Shown: positions 1 through 8,284, numbered from the stretch's first letter. The stretch: 25,151 nucleotides of DNA from an uncultured Parabacteroides sp. (GCF_905196875.1 NZ_CAJJWO010000076.1:1-25151); one strand, 5' to 3'. Translations and numbers: made by a program. The notes: generated from the sequence alone by a model not told the origin.

Positions 1-350
1 CGGTGTTTATTTCGATGGTCGGTGTATTCGGCCTGGTGGTATTCGACAGTCAGTACAGGAAGAAGGAGATCGGCATACGAAAAGTAATGGGCTCGACTAC
101 CTCCGAGATCCTTGTGATGTTTAATAAAACATACATATATATATTATGTATCTGTTTTATTTTGGCTGCTCCGGTTGCTTTTTATGCAATCAATAAATGG
201 CTGGAGAATTTTATGTACAAGACACCTGTTTATTGGTGGGTGTTTATTCTTGCTTTCCTCTTGGTTTCTCTGATTACGATCATTACGGTGACTTTCCAGA
301 ATTGGCGGGCAGCCAGAGAGAATCCGGTGTTCAGCATCAAGAGTGAGTGA
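1..350 (+). CDS. ABC transporter permease, MacB/FtsX type (C-terminal part)
   Basis: Only the last 115 or so codons are in the window; the gene starts upstream. The visible part holds the conserved FtsX stretch after a membrane helix (VGVFGLVVFDSQYRKKEIGIRKVMG), then two more hydrophobic helices around FILAAPVAFYAI and VFILAFLLVSLITIITV, and the closing FQNWRAARENP typical of this paralog family. The same segment ends the two complete permeases downstream, so this is the same product type: an inner-membrane subunit of a MacB-like ABC system, which in other bacteria exports lipoproteins, peptides or drugs. No ATPase is in view. The next permease starts 41 bp downstream, so they probably share a transcript. 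The substrate is unknown. Confidence 0.9.
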   Translation, partial: VFISMVGVFGLVVFDSQYRKKEIGIRKVMGSTTSEILVMFNKTYIYILCICFILAAPVAFYAINKWLENFMYKTPVYWWVFILAFLLVSLITIITVTFQNWRAARENPVFSIKSE

Positions 351-391
351 TATGAAATAGTATTGGGATTATAAAGAAATAAAATACGATT

Positions 392-2746
392 ATGAAAACT
401 ATTATTAGAAACCTGTTAGGTATTGTCCGTCGATTTAAGATAGCGACTCTATTGAATGTAATGGGATTGAGTATTGCCTTTGCAGCCTTTATAATCCTGA
501 TGATCCAGTTACAATATGATTGGGGATTTGACCGGTATCAGAAGAATGCGGAACGTATCTTTCGGGTAGGTCTCTATTTCCCGGAGTCCGGAAATAATGT
601 AGTATTGGCTCGTCCGTTTGCAGAAGCCTTTACCCTTTCTTCCCCTCATATAGACAAAGGGGCTTTGCTTTTCTCCTGGGGAAGCCAGTTGACATTGAAA
701 GTGGAGAAAGGAAATGAGGAGGTAAGTTTCTGGTGCCCGGTTAATGCTATAACTCCGGAATATGCGGATATCTTTAGTTTTGATATGATTGAGGGAAGTG
801 CCGGAAGTATTGATAATCCGGGTACGGTATTGATATCGGAAAGCGAGGCTCAGAAGTTCTTCCGGAATGGCCAGGCTGTCGGAAAACAATTGACAGGGGA
901 TAATATGTCGTTCACGGTGGGAGGGGTATATAAGGATTTTCCCAGAAATTCGGTTGTACAGAATGCTGTGTACAGGCGGATCGGGCAGAGAGAAAATATT
1001 GATAATTGGTGGAATCGTGGTTATCAGTTATATGTTTTACTGGATGATCCGAAGGCTGCTGGCCAAATAATAACCGATTTTAAAGCTGGTTTGGACAGGG
1101 AGGATTATAACTGGGAGATGTGCGACATACGGTTGACGGAGTTGCAGGATATTTATTATGAAGCAGATTCGCTGTTCGACTCCCTGAAGGATAAGGGCAA
1201 TCGCAATTTAGTGTTGGTTTTGTTCACGGTTGCTATATTGATCGTCTTAATTGCCGGGATCAATTTTACGAATTTCAGCAATGCGCTGGTACCGATGCGT
1301 ATCCGTAGTATCAATACCCAAAAGGTATTAGGAGGGTCGGATAAGGTATTACGTTATGCCATGCTGGTGGAGGCGGTAGTGATTTGCCTGCTCTCTTTTG
1401 TTATTTCACTGTTTATTGTCAGGGGAATGGCGAATACCTGGCTGGCAAACATGATAAACTCTGATATGGCCTTGGCAGCCAATATTCCTCTATTAATATT
1501 AACCGGTGTTTTAGCCATAATCGTAGGACTTTTGGCCGGACTATATCCGGCTTGGCGAATCACCTCTTTTCCTCCGGCTTTAGTATTGAAAGGTTCATAC
1601 GGCCTGACGCCTTCGGGGAAGAGGTTAAGGAGTCTTCTCGTTTCCTTTCAGTTTATTATCTCCTTTGCATTGATTATAACAGCCTTGTTTATCTATTTGC
1701 AGAATCGTTATATGGTTGCTTCCTCTTTAGGTTTCGATAAGGATCAGATCGCTATAATCGAATTAAACGGGACTCTGATGAATAATACGGGCACATTAGA
1801 AAACCGGTTAAAGAATGAATCGAACATACAGGATGTGTCTTTTGCCCAGGATTTATTGTCAGGTGGGGATGAATTCACGACATACGGGCGTGGATACAGG
1901 GATAATGATCTGACATTTAAGTTATTCACTGTTGCTCCGAATTTCCTTCAGGTAATGAATATTCCGATTATATCTGGGCGTGGTTTTCTTCGGGAGGATG
2001 CGAGTACGGCGGGTGGATCTTACATTTTTAATGAAACGGCGCGGTTGCAATATGATCTTGTTTCAGGTGAGTATATTACCGGAAATGCTTATGTCGACGT
2101 ACCGCCTGCGGTGATTGCCGGTTTTATTGATGATATAAAATATGCCTCTTTTCGCACGAATGTGGCTCCTATGGCTTTTTATGTTCCGACCGAGAAGGAT
2201 CTCCATCCGAGGTATGCATATATAAAAATAAAAAGCGGGGCTGATATCCGGAGAGCTATTGCTTCTATTGGCCAGGTATTGACTTCGATAGATAAGGATT
2301 TTCCAGTAGAAATAACGTTTTATGATACGATACTAAACAATCTCTATAAACGGGAGTTGAGTATAGGTTGGTTGATCTCGCTTTTTAGTTTGGTTGCTGT
2401 ATTTATATCTATTGTGGGGGTTTTGGGATTGGTTATTTTTGAAAGTGAATATAAGCGGAAAGAAATAGCTTTACGGAAAGTACATGGGGCCACTACTTCC
2501 CAGATATTGGTCATGTTCAATAAGGTGTATTTGCGTATTCTTGTCTTGTGTTTTATCCTGGCAACGCCTGTTGCCTATTATGTGATGAAGCAATGGATGA
2601 CTTATTTTGCCTATAAAATACCGTTGTATTGGTGGGTGTATGCCGTTGCTTTTATCATGGTTTCTATAATCACTCTTCTGGCTGTTACTTTCCAGAATTG
2701 GAATACAGCCAGTGAAAATCCGGCAGAAAGTATAAAAATAGAATAA
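392..2746 (+). CDS. ABC transporter permease, MacB/FtsX type (784 aa)
   Basis: Complete inner-membrane permease of the long Bacteroidetes form with two FtsX halves. A helix lies near residues 18-40 (LLNVMGLSIAFAAFIILM). A periplasmic MacB_PCD-like domain follows to about 270. Helices near 273-295, 323-347, 366-390 and 415-437 come next, then a second periplasmic domain to about 655 and three last helices. The helix following the second periplasmic domain runs into the conserved VIFESEYKRKEIALRKVHG. It lies between two paralogs (41 bp and 91 bp gaps), suggesting a co-transcribed permease set. Start is the ATG giving MKTIIRN, which matches MKTILRN of the next gene. Its codons look more A/T-rich than those of the next paralog (by eye). 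An ATP-binding partner is presumably upstream. Family assignment is firm; the substrate is not known. Confidence 0.93.
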   Translation: MKTIIRNLLGIVRRFKIATLLNVMGLSIAFAAFIILMIQLQYDWGFDRYQKNAERIFRVGLYFPESGNNVVLARPFAEAFTLSSPHIDKGALLFSWGSQLTLKVEKGNEEVSFWCPVNAITPEYADIFSFDMIEGSAGSIDNPGTVLISESEAQKFFRNGQAVGKQLTGDNMSFTVGGVYKDFPRNSVVQNAVYRRIGQRENIDNWWNRGYQLYVLLDDPKAAGQIITDFKAGLDREDYNWEMCDIRLTELQDIYYEADSLFDSLKDKGNRNLVLVLFTVAILIVLIAGINFTNFSNALVPMRIRSINTQKVLGGSDKVLRYAMLVEAVVICLLSFVISLFIVRGMANTWLANMINSDMALAANIPLLILTGVLAIIVGLLAGLYPAWRITSFPPALVLKGSYGLTPSGKRLRSLLVSFQFIISFALIITALFIYLQNRYMVASSLGFDKDQIAIIELNGTLMNNTGTLENRLKNESNIQDVSFAQDLLSGGDEFTTYGRGYRDNDLTFKLFTVAPNFLQVMNIPIISGRGFLREDASTAGGSYIFNETARLQYDLVSGEYITGNAYVDVPPAVIAGFIDDIKYASFRTNVAPMAFYVPTEKDLHPRYAYIKIKSGADIRRAIASIGQVLTSIDKDFPVEITFYDTILNNLYKRELSIGWLISLFSLVAVFISIVGVLGLVIFESEYKRKEIALRKVHGATTSQILVMFNKVYLRILVLCFILATPVAYYVMKQWMTYFAYKIPLYWWVYAVAFIMVSIITLLAVTFQNWNTASENPAESIKIE

Positions 2747-2837
2747 TTGATATGCAACGTCCCATAAATTATTACGTTTCTATTGATAGAGTTGTTTTGA
2801 CAGACAACCTTAAATCGGAATAATAATCTTGGTGTAT

Positions 2838-5213
2838 ATGAAAACTATTTTAAGGAACTTCATCAGCGTACTTCGCCGTTTCAAGATGGCGACACTTCTG
2901 AACGTATTAGGATTAAGCATCGCTTTTACCGCCTTTATGGTGATAATGATGCAGGTGAATTATGACTACACATTCGACTCCTGCCAGCCGGAAGCCAATT
3001 CGATCTATCGAATGGATATGGATTTTCAGGGGAATATGAGTGCGGTTATCAGCCGTCCGTTTGCAAGGGGATTCACGGAATCATCCCCGCATGTGAAAGC
3101 CGGAATGATCATGTCGTCCTGGAATTCCGAGTTGTTTTATAGCGTGGAGCAGGGAGGAGAAAGGCAGAACTTCAAGGATCCCGTTGTAAATACGACATCC
3201 GGAATTACCCGTGTCTTCCATTTTGATATGGTGGAAGGGAATGAGACGGCGCTCGATCAACCGGAAACAGCTATAATTCCTGAAAGTATGGCACGCCGCT
3301 TATTCGGAAGTGAATCGGCCATAGGTAAGCGGCTGATGAGCGCGGAATCCGAAAATACGCTGGCAACGATCAGCGGTGTCTTTAAAGACTTCCCCCGTAA
3401 CTCGTCTGTTCGGAATATTATTTACCGGCAAATGCCCGATAAAGAAAATTACAATGAGTATGGCAACCAGAATTATTTCTTTTTCTTCCGTCTGGACGAT
3501 CCTTCCAACATGGAAGTTGTTAAAGATAACTTCAAAAAGAATTTCGATGCCTCCCAGCAATTCGGGAAAGATTTCAAATGGGGGAAAGACGGCATCGACT
3601 TGCATTTGACGCCGCTACCTAAGTTGCATTTCCTGACGAATGTTTCTTTCGACTCCATGCCGAAAGCCAGCCGGCAGACAATGCATGTTCTGTTTGCGAT
3701 CGCTTTTGTCATCCTGTTGATTGCCGGTATCAACTTTACTAATTTCAGTACCGCTTTGACTCCGATGCGTATCAAGAGTATTAATACGCAGAAAGTATTG
3801 GGAAGTCCTGATAGCGTGCTTCGGACGAGCTTGTTGGTAGAAGCTGTCATTGTAAGTATAGTGGCTTATCTTATTTCACTGGGTTTGCTGTTTGTTGCCG
3901 GACATACTTTTGTAGCATCCCTGGTAGATGCCGACATGTCCTTTTCGGTGCAGTCGGTTCTCATTATGACTACGGCTGTTATTGCGGTGGCGGTAGGTGT
4001 ATTGGCTGGTATCTATCCTGCCTGCTACATCACTTCTTTCCCGCCGGCATTGGTATTGAAGGGCAGTTTTGGTTTGTCCCCGAAGGGGCGCGTACTTCGA
4101 AGCGCACTGGTGAGTATCCAGTTTGTCGCTTCATTTATCCTGATTATCAGTTCCCTGTTCATGTATCTGCAGAACCGGTATATGCAAAATACTCCTTTGG
4201 GATACGATAAGGACGAATTGATCGTGATCGAATTGAACAGCAAAGTCAATAAAAACCAGAGCGTCCTGACCAGCGAGGTGAAGTCGTTTTCCGGAATAGA
4301 AGATATAACTTATGCGGAACAGGTTCTGTCCAGCCGTGACTTTTATATGGGATGGGGACGCATGTATAAAGACCAGGATATCAATTTCCAGTGCATCCCT
4401 GTTTCTCCTTCTTTCTTGCATGTGATGGGAATCGAGGTGAAGAGTGGTCGTGATTTCCGTCCCGAAGATGATTTGAAAGAGAACGGCTGCTATATTTTTA
4501 ATGAGAAAGCCCGCGAGATGTATAATCTGGAACTGGGAGAGAAGATCGATGGTGATGAGATTGTCGGTTTCATTTCGAACGTCAAATTCGCATCTTTCCG
4601 TAATGAAGTATCTCCGATGACTTTTTACGTATGGGGTAAATACAGATGGGGACAGGAGGTCGACAGTAAATATTATGCAGCCGCCTACGTAAAAGTGAAG
4701 GCAGGGAGCGACTTGCGGGCAGCCATGAAACATGTGCAAGCCTGTTTAACTAAGATAGATCCGATTTATCCTTTCAAAACAACCTTCTATGATGAGATCC
4801 TGCAGCAGACCTATGAAAGGGAATTGAAGATCAGTAATCTGATCACCCTGTTCAGTGTTATTGCAATCTTTATCTCCGTTGTCGGTGTATTCGGCCTGGT
4901 TGTATTCGAAAGTGAATACCGCCGGAAAGAGGTGGCTGTCCGTAAAGTATTGGGATCGTCCACTTCCCAGATATTGTTTATGTTCAACAAAGGCTATCTG
5001 GCCATTCTTGTCGTTTGTTTTATCTTAGCCGCGCCGGTCGCTTTCTATGGCATGTACCGCTGGCTGGAAAACTTTGCTTACCGCACTCCAATGTATTTAT
5101 GGGTATTCTTGCTCTCTTTTATCATCATATCGGCCATTACTTTTATAACCGTTACCTTCCAGAACTGGCATGTGGCAAACTCCAATCCGGTAGATAGCAT
5201 GAAGACGGAATAA
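2838..5213 (+). CDS. ABC transporter permease, MacB/FtsX type (791 aa)
   Basis: Third permease of the array, with the same architecture as its neighbour: an N-terminal helix (LLNVLGLSIAFTAFMVIMM), a periplasmic domain, a block of helices around LFAIAFVILLIAGINFTNF, a second periplasmic domain, and a C-terminal FtsX block with VVFESEYRRKEVAVRKVLG. It closes with FQNWHVANSNP. The reading frame stays open a little further upstream to a TTG at 2829. The ATG at 2838 is preferred because it gives MKTILRNFISVLRRFKMATL, collinear with the start of the preceding paralog. It is probably the last intact gene of the + strand array, since only a C-terminal scrap of another permease follows. The paralogs may form alternative or hetero-oligomeric permease pairs; that is inference. 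Confidence 0.93.
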   Translation: MKTILRNFISVLRRFKMATLLNVLGLSIAFTAFMVIMMQVNYDYTFDSCQPEANSIYRMDMDFQGNMSAVISRPFARGFTESSPHVKAGMIMSSWNSELFYSVEQGGERQNFKDPVVNTTSGITRVFHFDMVEGNETALDQPETAIIPESMARRLFGSESAIGKRLMSAESENTLATISGVFKDFPRNSSVRNIIYRQMPDKENYNEYGNQNYFFFFRLDDPSNMEVVKDNFKKNFDASQQFGKDFKWGKDGIDLHLTPLPKLHFLTNVSFDSMPKASRQTMHVLFAIAFVILLIAGINFTNFSTALTPMRIKSINTQKVLGSPDSVLRTSLLVEAVIVSIVAYLISLGLLFVAGHTFVASLVDADMSFSVQSVLIMTTAVIAVAVGVLAGIYPACYITSFPPALVLKGSFGLSPKGRVLRSALVSIQFVASFILIISSLFMYLQNRYMQNTPLGYDKDELIVIELNSKVNKNQSVLTSEVKSFSGIEDITYAEQVLSSRDFYMGWGRMYKDQDINFQCIPVSPSFLHVMGIEVKSGRDFRPEDDLKENGCYIFNEKAREMYNLELGEKIDGDEIVGFISNVKFASFRNEVSPMTFYVWGKYRWGQEVDSKYYAAAYVKVKAGSDLRAAMKHVQACLTKIDPIYPFKTTFYDEILQQTYERELKISNLITLFSVIAIFISVVGVFGLVVFESEYRRKEVAVRKVLGSSTSQILFMFNKGYLAILVVCFILAAPVAFYGMYRWLENFAYRTPMYLWVFLLSFIIISAITFITVTFQNWHVANSNPVDSMKTE

Positions 5214-5236
5214 AAGGCTTCTATATATTGAGGTTT

Positions 5237-5280
5237 CAATGTCTGATAATTTGACAATAATGTCTAATTATCAGACATTG
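5237..5280. repeat. Inverted repeat, 15-bp perfect arms, at a gene-remnant junction
   Basis: The left arm CAATGTCTGATAATT (5237-5251) and right arm AATTATCAGACATTG (5266-5280) are exact reverse complements around a 14-base loop. The loop repeats AATGTCT (5259-5265), so a shorter 7-bp hairpin with the right arm is an alternative fold. There is no T-run on either side in either orientation, so it is not a standard intrinsic terminator. It begins 24 bp after the last intact permease stop and ends 2 bp before the permease scrap at 5283. It could be a bidirectional 3' stabiliser between the converging permease and AraC transcripts, or a scar of rearrangement. Confidence 0.7.
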
Positions 5281-5282
5281 GT

Positions 5283-5348
5283 ACGGTTACATTCCAGAGC
5301 TGGCGGGCAGCCAATGCAAACCCAGTAAACAGTTTAAAGTCCAAATAA
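5283..5348 (+). pseudogene. C-terminal remnant of a further FtsX-type permease
   Basis: Read from 5283, the frame gives TVTFQSWRAANANP followed by VNSLKSK and a TAA stop. This aligns without gaps to the last residues of the first permease (TVTFQNWRAARENP, then VFSIKSE) and of the third (TVTFQNWHVANSNP, then VDSMKTE). A 13-base run TGGCGGGCAGCCA is identical to the first permease. No start or upstream coding sequence is attached: directly before it is the inverted repeat at 5237-5280. The simplest reading is that a fourth tandem permease was deleted, for example by recombination between paralogs, leaving its tail. Confidence 0.75.
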
Positions 5349-5361
5349 GAAACCGATTACC

Positions 5362-6297
5362 CTATTCCTCTTCGAATGGGGGGCTTTTTTTCTGATTATT
5401 CTTGTACCATTCTCTGAAAGTTTGTCCAACCTGTTGTTTGAAAGCACGGCTGAAGCTGGATGCATGCGTAAAACCAACTTTTTCAGCAATCTGCTCCTGC
5501 GTCAACTCCGGATGGAAGTGGATTAGTTCTTGCGCAAACCCGATACGTTTCTGGTTGATAAAATCAGAAAAGCTACATTGATATTCCTGGTTGATAAGCC
5601 TCGAAATATAGGTCCGGTTTGTTTTGAGCATCCAGGCGACCTTTTCTATATGGAGGTTATGTTGCAGAAATATTTTTTCTTCATCGATGATTTGATTGAA
5701 TCTGGGGAGAAGTTTGTAATGAGATTTTTGAGAAATATCCGTCTCGTTTTCATTCTTGTTTATAGGGTCAACATTTGATTTATGCTCCGACAGTTCAACC
5801 TTATATTCTATGTGGTATATATCATATCCCAGATAATAGAAAATACCTGTCCAAATAATTAGTAATAAAGATATTATAACCGGATTATGAATAAAAGACA
5901 GGTGATCTCCCGCTTCTGCTATAAAGGAAATGAGGGCAGAAAGGAATATACCGGACAGAATAAGATACTTCGTATTAATATATTTGTATTTTATATCCGT
6001 GTTTAATTTATAAAGACGACATTTACGGTGGATCAGATAAATGAAAATATAAGCCGCTAAACCGGTAATTTGTATACCAGTAAAGAATACTTCAGGAATC
6101 TCGGTTGTATGAGTGTAACCGGAATTTTCTTCATTTCCAAAGCGAAGGCCCCATATTAAGGCGTTGGCAGCAATCAACAAAGTACATACAATCCATCTAT
6201 TTTGTAGACATACGTTTCTTTTCCCATTACCGAATAAGGTCAATGCCCAGAAAAGGCAGACAAAAAATGGTAATAACAGGATATAGTTATGTAGCAT
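5362..6297 (-). CDS. Membrane-anchored AraC-family transcriptional regulator (311 aa)
   Basis: The N-terminal part (to about residue 165) contains five or six hydrophobic helices, for example YILLLPFFVCLFWALTLFG and VIISLLLIIWTGIFYYLGY. A short linker leads to a C-terminal AraC-type double helix-turn-helix from about residue 205: IEKVAWMLKTNRTYISRLIN is the first HTH, and LTQEQIAEKVGFTHASSFSRAF the second with its conserved GF..SSFSRAFK pattern. Such proteins are thought to sense a signal in or across the membrane and bind DNA directly. Its start lies 37 bp after the stop of the other membrane AraC gene, so the two may be co-transcribed. It converges on the permease array. Targets are unknown; the permeases and symporter are plausible candidates by proximity only. 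Confidence 0.88.
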   Translation of the reverse strand: MLHNYILLLPFFVCLFWALTLFGNGKRNVCLQNRWIVCTLLIAANALIWGLRFGNEENSGYTHTTEIPEVFFTGIQITGLAAYIFIYLIHRKCRLYKLNTDIKYKYINTKYLILSGIFLSALISFIAEAGDHLSFIHNPVIISLLLIIWTGIFYYLGYDIYHIEYKVELSEHKSNVDPINKNENETDISQKSHYKLLPRFNQIIDEEKIFLQHNLHIEKVAWMLKTNRTYISRLINQEYQCSFSDFINQKRIGFAQELIHFHPELTQEQIAEKVGFTHASSFSRAFKQQVGQTFREWYKNNQKKSPPFEEE

Positions 6298-6334
6298 ATA
6301 CTATACTGTTTGTCAGATTATACAATGATAAGAC

Positions 6335-7468
6335 TTATCCTTTCAGCTTCTCCAGATATTCTGTAGGAGACATTTTTTCGATACTCGAGAAATACCGGTA
6401 AAAACTGGAACGCGAAGTGAATCCACATTTGAACATAAGTTCTTTTACCGTACAGTTTTTTTCTAATGCTGCCTGTTCCTTGAAATACTGGAGTCGTATG
6501 AAATTAATATACTCCCTGAAACCAGAAAATCCATTATAACGAAGAACGTTGGTGAGCCTATGTTCGTTAGTCTCCAGATCGTTCAGCAAGTTCAACAAGG
6601 AATATTCCGGATCGATGAATGGTTTCTGGTTCTTCATCAGTGCTTGCAACTGCTTGCTCAGTTCAAGTGTCGTGATAGATATTTCGATATCCCGTACAGC
6701 TTCGACCTCTTCTGATTGCAGTTGTTCAACCGGATCAGGAGGAAGCGACAGCGGGTTTTCATTTCGTAAATAAAGAATATTCAGGCAGAGTAAAGGTACG
6801 ATGACCAGATATCCGAATAAATTAAAGCTCAGTCCCGTTGTCCCTAGCATCAACCATATATATCCCGACATGATAATACCGAAACAACTCATATAAATAA
6901 TAGTGGAACGGTTCTGTTTACGACGGATAGGTATCCAGCGTTTCAGGAACAGAAACAAAAAGTTGACGGACGGAGTGATGACACTGACAATAAAAAGTAT
7001 TATCCTTAATTTTACATCCGGCTTGTCGGAGTATTTCAGAATATCGTGGAAAGAATCCAGTTTTGTGTACTGGCCGTTAAATAACTGATAGCAGCAGGCA
7101 ATACACGTAATAAGTATAATCGGTATACAAAAGTTCGTGATTCGTGACAATGTCAACCACCCCGGTTTCAGGGAAGCAAGAGGGAACAATGAAAAAAACT
7201 GGAAAAATATGACGGTGCGTACCATGTGCCATATCGACAGATGATCTAGTAATAATACAGCCCGGTCAGGTAGTCCGTCACCCCCTTTTCCATACAGATA
7301 AATCCATTCGATATTGTCAAGCAACAATAATATAGATAAAGTAATTGAGAGTATACCCCATGCTCTTTGCATTTTGTTATCGGAAGCGTGTCTCAGGACT
7401 ATCGATCCCATAACCAATCCTATCGCATCAAGCAGTATTTCGGTACATAGTACATGAATATTAACCAT
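6335..7468 (-). CDS. Membrane-anchored AraC-family transcriptional regulator (377 aa)
   Basis: About seven hydrophobic helices fill the first 240 residues (for example ILLDAIGLVMGSIVL, GILSITLSILLLLDNIEWIY, FCIPIILITCIACCYQLF and LFGYLVIVPLLCLNILYL). A linker and a C-terminal AraC helix-turn-helix pair follow, whose second HTH reads CTVKELMFKCGFTSRSSFYRYF. The frame can be extended to a GTG at 7492, but a promoter -7 box (TATCTTTG) overlaps that GTG. The ATG at 7468 (MVNIHVLCTE) is therefore taken as the start, with a leader of roughly 17 bases. The following gene is a second membrane AraC regulator 37 bp on. The two share domain layout but little obvious sequence in the membrane part. The signal sensed is unknown. 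Confidence 0.88.
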   Translation of the reverse strand: MVNIHVLCTEILLDAIGLVMGSIVLRHASDNKMQRAWGILSITLSILLLLDNIEWIYLYGKGGDGLPDRAVLLLDHLSIWHMVRTVIFFQFFSLFPLASLKPGWLTLSRITNFCIPIILITCIACCYQLFNGQYTKLDSFHDILKYSDKPDVKLRIILFIVSVITPSVNFLFLFLKRWIPIRRKQNRSTIIYMSCFGIIMSGYIWLMLGTTGLSFNLFGYLVIVPLLCLNILYLRNENPLSLPPDPVEQLQSEEVEAVRDIEISITTLELSKQLQALMKNQKPFIDPEYSLLNLLNDLETNEHRLTNVLRYNGFSGFREYINFIRLQYFKEQAALEKNCTVKELMFKCGFTSRSSFYRYFSSIEKMSPTEYLEKLKG

Positions 7469-7491
7469 TATCTCTATTTTTATTCGGCTCA

Positions 7492-7522
7492 CAAAGATAG
7501 TTGTTCCAATAAAAAAAGGAAA
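7492..7522 (-). promoter_or_regulatory. Bacteroidetes-type promoter for the 377-aa AraC gene
   Basis: On the minus strand a perfect -7 box TATCTTTG (7492-7499) is preceded after 19 bases by TTTC (7519-7522), three of four matches to the TTTG -33 box. Transcription would begin near 7485, which rules out the GTG at 7492 as start and fits the ATG at 7468. Confidence 0.6.
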
Positions 7523-7535
7523 TTTGGGACGGTCT

Positions 7536-7580
7536 AATAGTGTCCCATTTTATTGGGATTTCCTGAAATGGGACACTATT
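7536..7580. promoter_or_regulatory. 15-bp dyad upstream of the AraC promoter (candidate operator)
   Basis: AATAGTGTCCCATTT (7536-7550) and AAATGGGACACTATT (7566-7580) are exact reverse complements around a 15-base centre. Further GGGA-type half motifs lie beside it (TTTGGGAC from 7524, TTGGGA in the loop). The dyad sits about 14 bp upstream of the -33 box of the 377-aa AraC gene, a usual place for an activator or autoregulator site. It has no flanking T-run, so it is not a terminator. Binding by the adjacent AraC protein is a guess. Confidence 0.55.
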
Positions 7581-7652
7581 GGGTATGAAAGATAGTCTAT
7601 ACCATTCCATTTTCATGTGTGATGGCTAACGATTGGGTGAAGGTATAAAACG

Positions 7653-7681
7653 AAAAAAGGATACTCTAGTGGAGTATCCTT
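7653..7681 (-). terminator. Intrinsic terminator of the first RRM gene
   Basis: On the minus strand AAGGATACTC pairs with GAGTATCCTT (10 bp, 5-base loop) and is followed by six T. It lies 31 bp after the stop of the RRM gene at 7713-7958 and closely resembles the terminator of its twin. Confidence 0.85.
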
Positions 7682-7712
7682 CATACTGATATAATTAAAT
7701 AATGTCAGTCAA

Positions 7713-7958
7713 TTAATTTCTGGGAAGTGCTTCTTTTACTACCATTGCACGGCCTGCATATTCAGCGCCATTTAATTCTTTGATCGCTTTTTCAGCTTCC
7801 GCAGTTTCGGGCATTTCAATAAAGGCAAAACCTTTAGATCTTCTTGTGTCACGGTCAACAATAAGTTTTACAGAATCAACTGTTCCATACTCTTCCATAA
7901 CTTCTCTCAAATCTGATTCCCCAATATTGTAACTGAGGTTTCCAACATACATGTTCAT
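7713..7958 (-). CDS. RRM-domain RNA-binding protein (81 aa)
   Basis: A single RNA-recognition motif makes up the whole protein. RNP2 is MYVGNL (residues 3-8) and RNP1 is KGFAFIEM (42-49), both with the aromatic residues that stack on RNA bases. Short RRM proteins of this type are common in Bacteroidetes, which often lack Hfq. Members in Bacteroides (RbpA/RbpB group) have been linked to post-transcriptional control of polysaccharide use. The start is ATG at 7958; a second ATG two codons on is possible. It differs from the neighbouring copy at 9 of 81 positions. It has its own promoter about 140 bp upstream and its own terminator, so it is a monocistronic unit with an A/T-rich leader and no Shine-Dalgarno sequence. 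Confidence 0.93.
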   Translation of the reverse strand: MNMYVGNLSYNIGESDLREVMEEYGTVDSVKLIVDRDTRRSKGFAFIEMPETAEAEKAIKELNGAEYAGRAMVVKEALPRN

Positions 7959-8095
7959 AATATAAATATAAAAAATTAATAATTCGACAATAAAACTTTA
8001 GGAGGGTCTTAATTAGAGATGGAAATGCTCAATGTTTATAACTGAGGAGATACATATGAAAATCAGATCGAAATAAATCTCTTATTGTTCGTAAT

Positions 8096-8185
8096 GCAAA
8101 GGAACGGAAACAAATTGGATAAAACACTATACTTCCTGATTATTATTCGATAATATATTATTATTATGAAATAAGGCCATTAATT
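8096..8185 (-). promoter_or_regulatory. Promoter region of the first RRM gene with conserved upstream block
   Basis: On the minus strand, TTTCCGTTCCTTTGC (8096-8110) contains a -7-like TTCCTTTG (8097-8104). TTATCCAA lies just upstream, and a block AATTAATGGCCTTATTTC (8168-8185) lies about 72 bp upstream. The same elements at nearly the same spacing precede the second RRM gene, while sequence between them has diverged. Transcription from here gives a leader of about 130 bases. The rest of the 326-bp gap between the RRM genes holds this leader, A/T-rich sequence and the twin's terminator. Confidence 0.6.
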
Positions 8186-8218
8186 GTATTATTATTCTGG
8201 ATAAGAGAGATTATATAC

Positions 8219-8252
8219 AAAACAAAAGGATACCCATTTCTGAGTATCCTTT
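8219..8252 (-). terminator. Intrinsic terminator of the second RRM gene
   Basis: On the minus strand AAAGGATACTCA pairs with TGGGTATCCTTT (12 bp including one G-U pair) closed by a GAAA tetraloop, followed by TTTTGTTTTG. It lies 33 bp after the RRM stop at 8285. Confidence 0.85.
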
Positions 8253-8284
8253 ATACTGATATATATTAAAATAATGTCAGTCGA

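Noticed and set aside
2829..2837. TTG start adding three codons to the third permease
   Set aside because: The ATG at 2838 aligns exactly with the start of the paralog and is the better codon.
4131..4739. 202-codon minus-strand frame within the third permease
   Set aside because: It lies opposite well-conserved permease sequence, has no family features, and no start or promoter signal.
5237..5280. Intrinsic terminator for the permease array
   Set aside because: The stem is strong but A/T-rich, and no T-run follows on either strand, so it is listed as an inverted repeat only.
8003..8072. Two tiny + strand frames with AGGAGG/GGAGATACATATG-like ribosome sites in the leader of the first RRM gene
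   Set aside because: Only 8 and 6 codons; Bacteroidetes rarely use Shine-Dalgarno sites, and the region is the minus-strand RRM leader. The likeness to a strong ribosome-binding site is taken as chance.
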